Part shown: positions 6,158 through 11,875 of the stretch, piece by piece
How positions within the stretch are numbered: the first letter of the stretch is position 1
How the letters are laid out: each line of letters starts with the position of its first letter
Assembly (NCBI GenBank): GCA_964386785.1
Contig: CAYLUD010000040.1
Location: forward strand, 1-11,875
Reading direction: 5' to 3'
Origin: SZAS-3 sp964386785
Lineage (GTDB): Bacteria; Chlamydiota; Chlamydiia; Chlamydiales; JAAKFR01
DNA length: 11,875 nucleotides
Position numbers and translations under genes: made by a program
The notes under the pieces: model-generated
Seen by the model: the letters and a program-made list of their open reading frames with translations, nothing else
What the model was told of the DNA's origin: nothing
Databases searched by the model: none

Positions 6158-8335
6158 TCATCGACATGTTGCATCAAATAGGGGCGGCTCTTCTTGCTTC
6201 ACAACACACGCGCTTTGAATGGCTTCACAAAGGTGAGTGGTTCGTTGAATACCGTCTTGACGATGTAATGCCATTCCAATCGCCTTTGCGGATCCAATTA
6301 ACACGACCATTTTTCGCCCCCTCGTAATTGCTGTGTAGAGCAAATTACGTTGCAATAACATAAAGTGAGAGGGGTGGACTACCATGATAATACAAGGAGA
6401 CTCACTCCCTTGAAATTTATGTACCGATATCGCGTAAGCTAGAGTTATATCATCCAAACAAGCAGAGGTATATAAAACTTGTTTATCATCAAATGCCACG
6501 ACCAGGTCCTCTTCAATAGAGAGAACCTTACCAATATCTCCATTATATACCTCCTTGTCATAGTCATTACGCAACTGCATCACCTTATCCCCTACTGCAA
6601 ACCGCTGTCCTTCTTTCCAATTAGGATTTAATGTTCTCTGTAAGCGATAGTTCAGTTGTTCAATTCCAATGGCCCCTCGCTTCATAGGCGCTAATACCTG
6701 AATCTGGTCAATCGGGTGAAAGCGGCGAGGCAATTTTTTCGTGATCCAATCGACAACAGAGTCCATCACTTCCTGCGGTTCCTCAGCCTTAGAAAACACA
6801 AAATCAGAACCTGGCTCATAAGCTAGTTCAGGAAATAATCCCTGATTCACTAAGTGAGCATTGGTGACAATACGAGATCCTGCTGCCTGTCGATAAATCT
6901 CATGCAATGTGATCACAGGTACTTGCCCCGAAGTAATCAGATCCTTTAACACAGCGCCTGGTCCCACACTGGGAAGTTGACATACGTCGCCAATTAGGAT
7001 CAATCTTGAGGAGGAAGGCACAGCTGCCAAGAGACTAGCCGCCAACTGGGTATCCAGCATACTTGCCTCATCGATTAACAATAGGTCACAATGCAATGGA
7101 TTCTCTTTATTATGAAAGAAGCGCCCCTCTTGAAAACTAAATTTTAATAGAGAATGGAGTGTGGAAGTAGAAAAATGGGTAATTTCAGCTAACCTCTTCG
7201 CTGCCCTTCCTGTGGGGGCTGCTAACAAAATACGAGAAGTAAGGCGACGATAAATCGCAAGGATTGCTTTTGTGATCGTACTCTTACCTGTACCAGGCCC
7301 CCCTGTGATTACCAGAATTTTTTCACGCAACGCAGTTTCCACAGCCAAGGACTGTTGTGAAGCAAATTGAATACTAAGTTGCGCTTCAGCCCAAGCCACA
7401 GCCCGAGGCCCATCTACAGAACGAAGGGAAGAGGAATGGGACAGGAGTCTATGAATATGATGCGCAATCGCCTGTTCACAAATCCAATATTTTCTTAGAA
7501 AGAGTTTTCCAGTTGGAGCACCCTCCCCAGCAGAAGGGATTTCTTGATAGACGATACGTCCCTCTTCAATAACATGCTGCAGACGTTCTTGAACGGAGAC
7601 TCCTAATAATTGGGTTGCCTTTTCTTCAAGGGCGGAGGGATACGCACATGTATGGCCTTCTTGTGCTAAAGTCTGTAGTACAAATAGGATGCCTGCATCA
7701 ATTCTGAGGGTACTTTCCTTAGGGAAGCCCATCTTTTGCGCAATCTGATCTGCAGAAGCAAAACCGATTCCCGCAACATCTGTAGCCAACGCGTATGGAT
7801 TTTCTTTCATCCTTTCCATCGTTTCTTCTCCATAAGTACGATAGATGCGACGGGCTGAAGCAGGGCTCACCTCATGAGACTGCAGGAATAACATGATAGC
7901 ACGAATTGCTTGTTGCTCTTTCCAGGATGTTGTAATTTTCTCGAGACGCTTGTCTCCAATTCCTTCAATCGCTAATAGCCTCTCCGGGTTAGATTCTAAG
8001 ATTTCTAACGTTTTGACTCCAAATTCATCAACAATACGCTTCGCGTAGGTAGCGCCAATACCACGAAAGATACCAGAACTTAAGTAACGTAAGATACCTT
8101 CGGGATCTGTAGGGGTATCTAAAAAACAAGCTGCCACTTCAAATTGTACCCCATGCTGAGGGTGGGATATCCAGGCACCCTGAAGGCGCACGGATTCTCC
8201 TACAGCTACGCAAGGCAGCACCCCAACAAGAGTTACTAAATCTTTTTTTCTAGGCTGCTGTAGCCGAGCAACTGTAAATCCGGTCTCTTCGTTGCGGAAC
8301 GTGATCCGTATGATCGATCCAAAAATTTGCTCCAC
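6158..8335 (-). CDS. recD2: RecD2-type 5'-3' DNA helicase (RecD/TraA family)
   Basis: A 725-residue superfamily 1B helicase with the long N-terminal extension typical of RecD2, found in bacteria as a stand-alone DNA-repair helicase rather than as a RecBCD subunit. The N-terminal OB-like domain (1-75) is followed by helix-hairpin-helix motifs at about 88-106 and 120-134. Helicase motifs: Walker A GGPGTGKST at 345-353, Ia AAPTGRAAKRLAE at 372-384, II LLLIDEAS at 418-425, III LIGDVCQLPSVGPG at 447-460, and the C-terminal VHKFQGSE (638-645) and LLYTAITRGRK (665-675). All are intact. The start codon is GTG at 8335-8333. It has no clear ribosome-binding site, but there is an in-frame stop shortly upstream and the N-terminal sequence is the family's usual one. 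Divergent from the DMT permease; I recall the same pairing (recD_2-ytfF, CT033-CT034) in C. trachomatis. Confidence 0.95.
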   Translation of the reverse strand: MEQIFGSIIRITFRNEETGFTVARLQQPRKKDLVTLVGVLPCVAVGESVRLQGAWISHPQHGVQFEVAACFLDTPTDPEGILRYLSSGIFRGIGATYAKRIVDEFGVKTLEILESNPERLLAIEGIGDKRLEKITTSWKEQQAIRAIMLFLQSHEVSPASARRIYRTYGEETMERMKENPYALATDVAGIGFASADQIAQKMGFPKESTLRIDAGILFVLQTLAQEGHTCAYPSALEEKATQLLGVSVQERLQHVIEEGRIVYQEIPSAGEGAPTGKLFLRKYWICEQAIAHHIHRLLSHSSSLRSVDGPRAVAWAEAQLSIQFASQQSLAVETALREKILVITGGPGTGKSTITKAILAIYRRLTSRILLAAPTGRAAKRLAEITHFSTSTLHSLLKFSFQEGRFFHNKENPLHCDLLLIDEASMLDTQLAASLLAAVPSSSRLILIGDVCQLPSVGPGAVLKDLITSGQVPVITLHEIYRQAAGSRIVTNAHLVNQGLFPELAYEPGSDFVFSKAEEPQEVMDSVVDWITKKLPRRFHPIDQIQVLAPMKRGAIGIEQLNYRLQRTLNPNWKEGQRFAVGDKVMQLRNDYDKEVYNGDIGKVLSIEEDLVVAFDDKQVLYTSACLDDITLAYAISVHKFQGSESPCIIMVVHPSHFMLLQRNLLYTAITRGRKMVVLIGSAKAIGMALHRQDGIQRTTHLCEAIQSACVVKQEEPPLFDATCR

Positions 8336-8356
8336 AGGGCAAGTATGACAGATTCA

Positions 8357-8386
8357 TTGAGGGGAAACAATCTGAAAATATATAAT
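8357..8386 (+). promoter_or_regulatory. Promoter of the DMT permease gene
   Basis: TTGAGG (8357-8362), an 18-base spacer, then a perfect TATAAT (8381-8386). Transcription is predicted at about 8393-8394, which coincides with the GTG start codon and implies a leaderless transcript unless a later TTG start is used. Confidence 0.6.
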
Positions 8387-8393
8387 CTCCCTT

Positions 8394-9344
8394 GTGTGGA
8401 TAGGATTGGGATTGGCAGCGTTGGCGGCTCTTCTTTGGGGATTAGCCTTCTTGGTCCCTAATATTTTATCTGCATGGCCTCCTATCGCGATTGTATGCGG
8501 TCGTTATGCATTTTTCGGCCTCATTTCTGTTATCTATTTGATCTGTCGAGGGCCGGCCAGATGGAAATCTCTATCTACTTGTATTGGGCCTGCCTCTATT
8601 TTTTCTTTCTGGGCAGGCCCTCTGTATTATTTTGGCACTGTATTGGGCATACGATTTGTATCTGCCCCCATGACGGTTCTTGTGTTAGGACTGATTCCCT
8701 TACTGGTGGTCTGGTATAGCACTTGGAAAGAAGGGTTATTGCCTAGAAAGCCCATCCTGATGATGTCGTGCATGATTATTTCGGGATTATGGTTAGTCCA
8801 TGGGCAAGAGGTCGATTGGAGTTTTCAGGATCAGTCTATTCGCGAGTATGCGTTGGGTCTTGGAGGGCTCTTGCTTGCCTTAACTACCCTCACCGCCTAC
8901 ATCATACAAAATACACAATTCTTGCAGCAGCATCCTGACGTACGACCTATAGACTGGACTCTTGCACAAGGTGTCACTGCTGTAGGGTGGGCATTCCTTT
9001 TGGGGCTAGGTGCTCAATGTTTTGGGCTTATCGATTGGTCGATCTTATTTACCCATTGGGATATCCACCTTACATTCTGGCTAGGTAGCCTGGGATTAGG
9101 GGTTTTATGCTCTTGGTTAGGTTCGATCTTATGGAACCATGCCAGCACCCGTTTACCCCTATCCGTGCTAGGGCCATTTATGGTATTGGAATCGATATGC
9201 GGACTAACCTATATATATCTTTGGAAACATACGCTTCCCCATCTCCTCCCCTTTCTGGGTATGATGCTAATGTTAGGAGGGGGCTTGATCTCTGTCGTAT
9301 GGTATCATCGTTATTGTAATTCCATGCGCAAGTCAGATCTATGA
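8394..9344 (+). CDS. ytfF: DMT-superfamily (EamA-type) permease, YtfF-like
   Basis: An inner-membrane transporter of the drug/metabolite superfamily. The 316 residues form about ten hydrophobic helices, near 4-22, 30-52, 64-84, 90-110, 121-137, 153-172, 186-208, 225-245, 256-276 and 282-303, in two EamA-like halves. The first helix has the typical 'LWGLAFLVP' and the last half the usual short loops. The C-terminus HRYCNSMRKSDL is basic and cytoplasmic. The substrate is unknown; chlamydial homologues have been annotated as possible cationic amino-acid carriers, which the sequence does not prove. The start is uncertain. The first in-frame initiator is GTG at 8394, without ribosome-binding site and on the predicted transcription start. 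TTG at 8412 (residue 7) has AGGA six bases before it and would still give a complete first helix. Divergent from recD2 and convergent with the repeat-protein gene; no terminator was identified in the 62-bp gap. Confidence 0.85.
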   Translation: MWIGLGLAALAALLWGLAFLVPNILSAWPPIAIVCGRYAFFGLISVIYLICRGPARWKSLSTCIGPASIFSFWAGPLYYFGTVLGIRFVSAPMTVLVLGLIPLLVVWYSTWKEGLLPRKPILMMSCMIISGLWLVHGQEVDWSFQDQSIREYALGLGGLLLALTTLTAYIIQNTQFLQQHPDVRPIDWTLAQGVTAVGWAFLLGLGAQCFGLIDWSILFTHWDIHLTFWLGSLGLGVLCSWLGSILWNHASTRLPLSVLGPFMVLESICGLTYIYLWKHTLPHLLPFLGMMLMLGGGLISVVWYHRYCNSMRKSDL

Positions 9345-9406
9345 GCTTCGACACAAGAGAAGAAACTAGAGCCTCCCGGAAAACCATAGACCCAACTCGC
9401 CACGAC

Positions 9407-11734
9407 CTAGGCTCCTAAGCCGCGTGCTACAGAACTCCCCGCCCTCTGTACCGCTATGCCCAAGGCAAAAAATGCAGCTCCTACTACGCCACTGGCAAAG
9501 AGACCCTTGGCTGTGTCATAGCCTGGATTCTCTTCATAGGCTCTATAAGCATCTAGCTGGCGTGGGTCAATGAGAATATGAAACCCAATTTCTTCTACGA
9601 GTTTAAGAGTCATAAACGCAATAAATGCAATACAACCAGGACTTTTCAGAACTAATTTTTGCATTTCAGAGGCTCCTCCAACGGCCTTAATTGCATCCAT
9701 GTAATCAGGATAGGCTCGCCAGTTAATAAGCCCATATTTTGTAGCTAACAAAAGAGATCCATAGATCAGCCCTGGCCACTTATCGAGCATCAATCCAAAA
9801 TGTCGACCTTGATCTGTGGATGAGATGCCAATAGCCTGCAATGTACTTGTCTCTTCTTCCATACCAAACATAAAGTCTTTGGCGGCAAAAGTAGGATTCC
9901 AAAGGAATAATCGTGCCCCTGTTTCTAGGAAAGAAGCAAAAGCACAGCCTGCCGCCCCCAAAGCTCCTGGATTAGACTGACATAATGTTTTGATCGAGCC
10001 TACAGACCTCTCATTCCAGAAGGTTGTATAGTTATTGAGTGCGCTGGGATTGAAGATCAGGGCTCGGAATGCCAGGATTCCCAATCCCGCGACAGCATTC
10101 ATCACACCAGGACCTGCCCAATGGCCTCCTATCATCTTTCCATATCCACTCCAGGTATACTGACCCCAAAACTCGTGATGAACTTTGTTCTGGTCATTGT
10201 ACACCAAAACACGCCAGAGACCAGTAATCGCCTCTTGTACTGCTTTCGTCGCGACAAGCAGGACTGCTCCTACCACTCCTGGATTCGATCTAATCAGTCC
10301 CTTCGTGCGCTCCCATGAAACCCGGTCATAAAACTGGCCATATGCACCTGTCGCACTGGGATTGAAGATCAGGGCTCGGAATGCCAGGATTCCCAATCCC
10401 GCGACAGCATNNNNNNNNNNNNNNNNNNNNNNNNNNNNNNNNNNNNNNNNNNNNNNNNNNNNNNNNNNNNNNNNNNNNNNNNNNNNNNNNNNNNNNNNNN
10501 NNNNNNNNNNTTGTACTGCTTTCGTCGCGACAAGCAGGACTGCTCCTACCACTCCTGGATTCGATGTAATCAGTGCCTTCGTGTGCTCCCATGAAACCTG
10601 GTTGTAAAAATTAGAGTACGTTGCCTTGGCGTGGTAGTTAAAGATTGCCGTTTCTACAATTGTTTTTACTCCATATCCAGTGGCCATAGCAAGAAAACCG
10701 GCAACCCCAGGATTATGACGCAACAGCGCTCCAAGATTCTGTAAATTGAGAGAACGACAACACTCTTTATATTGGGCTTCGGCTTGGGGATTGTAGATTA
10801 AAAAACGACCCCCTTGCACAACAAGAAAACTGACTGTCATAAACACAGCGGTCAGCAAACCAGGATATGCTACGAGTAGATTTTTCATGTTCTGTGGAGA
10901 AGGGTTCTGTATGAATTGTTGTATATGTTCTCCAGCTTCACCTCGATTATAAATCAATACACGCATAGCTGTATCGATCAATACAACCAAAAATGCCATA
11001 GTCACACCAGACTTAAGCAACTCTTCTAAATTATGTAGAGATGGGTCTTGTAGATAATTTTGAAATGCCTGCCACCTCCCAGGTGCAAATAAGAGGAATT
11101 CTAGTAAATCTCGAATCACATAGGTGATATCACGAAGCACCACATAGGGAACACTCTTCCAAGTCCATTCAGCTCCTAATCCATATCGCATCTGAAATGT
11201 ATCCCCAATACCTCCGGAAGCAGCCCACCAATGAGGAACATTCGAGGGTCCCATACACCAACGAAGAACTGCATCAGAGGGTTTGCGTTCCTCAGTTCTA
11301 TAGTGTTCGGTAGCTGTATGAACGGGATCCTGATCAAATTCAAAACAGTATAGCACTGCTTGATATAAAATTTTTTCATTTATATTGGCATTTGAATTGA
11401 GAAATGCAATAAAATTATTCGATCTAAATTCAAACAAATGATTTAACTTAATTAATGATTTTGATTCAATTAGTTCATTAAAGGCATCTTTTCCTGTGGT
11501 TTCAATTCGAGAATTTGAATCATCACAACCCTTTAGCTCGTCCCATTTAGAAATAAACAATTTTTCTATTATGTATTTTACCTCGTGTCGATAGGGAAGG
11601 GTAAGGTTTTTATTTTCTATAGCAGAAGCAATTGCAAGGCACTTCTCCCCTAGTTGTAACCCCTCTTTTTTTTCTGGATTCCATGTTTTGGTAGCTAAAG
11701 TTATAAAATCATTGTTCGTCAAACTGCTATTCAT
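9407..11734 (-). CDS. Large repetitive multi-hydrophobic-segment protein, unrecognised family
   Basis: Not recognised. It is 775 residues as assembled, including a 100-N gap. No signal peptide. Residues 1-185 are soluble-looking and rich in Asn, Ser, Lys and Glu. From about 190 to the end the protein consists of about eleven degenerate units of roughly 45-55 residues. A unit has NPG(V)xGA at its head, a hydrophobic stretch of 18-25 residues (often ATKxV), then R-x-L-I-x-N-P-x-A, Y-x-x-F, S-W-E-x-T-K and L-[IL]. Hydrophobic stretches lie near 196-216, 243-262, 288-314, 341-365, 392-408, 443-457, 484-512, 541-561, 588-612, 653-672, 698-722 and 746-765. Two adjacent units form a 312-bp (104-residue) tandem copy. 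The ATG has only a weak GGTGA before it and a good promoter at 11766-11794. Its first 400 bp are markedly AT-rich. A membrane-inserted or secreted, host-directed protein is possible, but there is no direct evidence. Confidence 0.75.
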   Translation of the reverse strand: MNSSLTNNDFITLATKTWNPEKKEGLQLGEKCLAIASAIENKNLTLPYRHEVKYIIEKLFISKWDELKGCDDSNSRIETTGKDAFNELIESKSLIKLNHLFEFRSNNFIAFLNSNANINEKILYQAVLYCFEFDQDPVHTATEHYRTEERKPSDAVLRWCMGPSNVPHWWAASGGIGDTFQMRYGLGAEWTWKSVPYVVLRDITYVIRDLLEFLLFAPGRWQAFQNYLQDPSLHNLEELLKSGVTMAFLVVLIDTAMRVLIYNRGEAGEHIQQFIQNPSPQNMKNLLVAYPGLLTAVFMTVSFLVVQGGRFLIYNPQAEAQYKECCRSLNLQNLGALLRHNPGVAGFLAMATGYGVKTIVETAIFNYHAKATYSNFYNQVSWEHTKALITSNPGVVGAVLLVATKAVQXXXXXXXXXXXXXXXXXXXXXXXXXXXXXXXXXXAVAGLGILAFRALIFNPSATGAYGQFYDRVSWERTKGLIRSNPGVVGAVLLVATKAVQEAITGLWRVLVYNDQNKVHHEFWGQYTWSGYGKMIGGHWAGPGVMNAVAGLGILAFRALIFNPSALNNYTTFWNERSVGSIKTLCQSNPGALGAAGCAFASFLETGARLFLWNPTFAAKDFMFGMEEETSTLQAIGISSTDQGRHFGLMLDKWPGLIYGSLLLATKYGLINWRAYPDYMDAIKAVGGASEMQKLVLKSPGCIAFIAFMTLKLVEEIGFHILIDPRQLDAYRAYEENPGYDTAKGLFASGVVGAAFFALGIAVQRAGSSVARGLGA
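10044..10355. repeat. 312-bp tandem repeat, complete copy A
   Basis: One full copy of a 312-bp (104-codon) unit within the repetitive protein gene. Bases 10044-10098 recur identically at 10356-10410, and 10235-10289 recur identically at 10511-10565. The first 246 bp (10044-10289) are therefore likely the fully conserved core; the remaining 66 bp (10290-10355) are copy-specific. Confidence 0.85.
10356..10602. repeat. 312-bp tandem repeat, copy B, interrupted by the gap
   Basis: The second copy is visible only at its two ends, 55 identical bases on each side of the N run. Beyond 10565 it diverges: the first mismatches to copy A are at 10566, 10575 and 10584, and similarity fades after about 10602. 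Restoring 136 bp in place of the 100 N would return the exact 312-bp period. Confidence 0.8.
10411..10510. other. Assembly gap of 100 N
   Basis: Exactly 100 undetermined bases, a common placeholder for a scaffold gap of unknown length. It lies inside the tandem repeat of the large protein gene. Both 100 and the expected 136 leave the reading frame open, because both are one more than a multiple of three. Confidence 0.97.
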
Positions 11735-11765
11735 ATTTCACCATATATAAATATTGTAAAAACAT

Positions 11766-11794
11766 ATTATAACAAATCAAAATCAAAAAAACAA
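11766..11794 (-). promoter_or_regulatory. Promoter of the repetitive protein gene
   Basis: On the minus strand TTGTTT (11794-11789), a 17-base spacer, then a perfect TATAAT (11771-11766). Transcription would start near 11759, about 25 bases before the ATG. The surrounding 70 bp are extremely AT-rich. Confidence 0.55.
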
Positions 11795-11875
11795 TTAATT
11801 TATATATGAACTTGATGTAACGTACACTTCTCCCCTCTGATTTTCTAGTTTCCTAGACTGCAGCTTCTCACCAAA
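11795..11875. other. Right-edge intergenic sequence
   Basis: AT-rich to about 11820, then of mixed composition to the window edge. No open frame, ribosome-binding site or long inverted repeat was seen; only a short CTAG-TTTC-CTAG repeat near 11845-11857. Confidence 0.4.

Noticed and set aside
9369..9414. GAGCCT/AGGCTC pair as a shared terminator between the permease and repeat-protein genes
   Set aside because: Only six pairs around a loop of more than 30 bases, and no T run on either strand.
10044..10602. Tandem repeats as a CRISPR array
   Set aside because: The 312-bp period is in frame (104 codons) with coding continuity and no short repeat-spacer pattern.
10326..10607. Open frames spanning the N run in other frames
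   Set aside because: They consist largely of undetermined bases and are shadows of the repetitive protein gene.

Overview
The window most likely comes from a member of the Chlamydiota, probably an environmental or amoeba-associated lineage rather than Chlamydia itself. The main reason is gene order. PIN-PhoH ATPase, a small SWIM-finger protein and a secreted two-SH3 protein stand in the order I recall for Chlamydia trachomatis CT015-CT016-CT017 (CT017 is the published integrin-binding adhesin Ctad1). RecD-like helicase next to a DMT/YtfF permease matches my memory of CT033-CT034. These correspondences are from memory and were not searched. Moderate G+C and the mix of conserved genes with accessory DNA at both ends fit this.

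Layout. The left edge (1 to about 100) is the 5' end of a probable IS30-type transposase on the minus strand, followed by about 250 bp with no convincing gene. A SulP anion transporter with a C-terminal STAS domain (to 2091, plus) converges on phoH (2093-3400, minus) with one base between the stop codons. phoH and the SWIM-finger gene (3561-4280, plus) diverge from a 160-bp region holding a near-perfect CIRCE element, the operator of the heat-shock repressor HrcA. A secreted SH3-domain protein follows (4362-5561) with its own promoter and a strong hairpin terminator. A CspA-type cold-shock gene (5857-6066) lies behind a roughly 250-nt leader rich in inverted repeats and ends in a clear intrinsic terminator. 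recD2 (6158-8335, minus, GTG start) diverges from a ten-segment DMT permease (8394-9344, plus) that may be translated from a leaderless GTG. The right end (9407-11734, minus) is one large, unrecognised, hydrophobic protein built from about eleven degenerate repeats of roughly 50 residues, with a very AT-rich 5' end.

A 100-N scaffold gap (10411-10510) lies inside that repeat gene. The flanks show that it interrupts a 312-bp tandem duplication. If the copies are equivalent, the missing DNA is 136 bp, and exactly 55 identical bases remain on each side, as expected from a k=55 assembly graph.

The most noteworthy points are the CIRCE operator at an atypical locus (phoH / SWIM gene / SH3 adhesin-like gene), the novel membrane-repeat protein with its resolvable gap, and the structured leader of the cold-shock gene. 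No complete mobile element, CRISPR array, tRNA or rRNA was seen.
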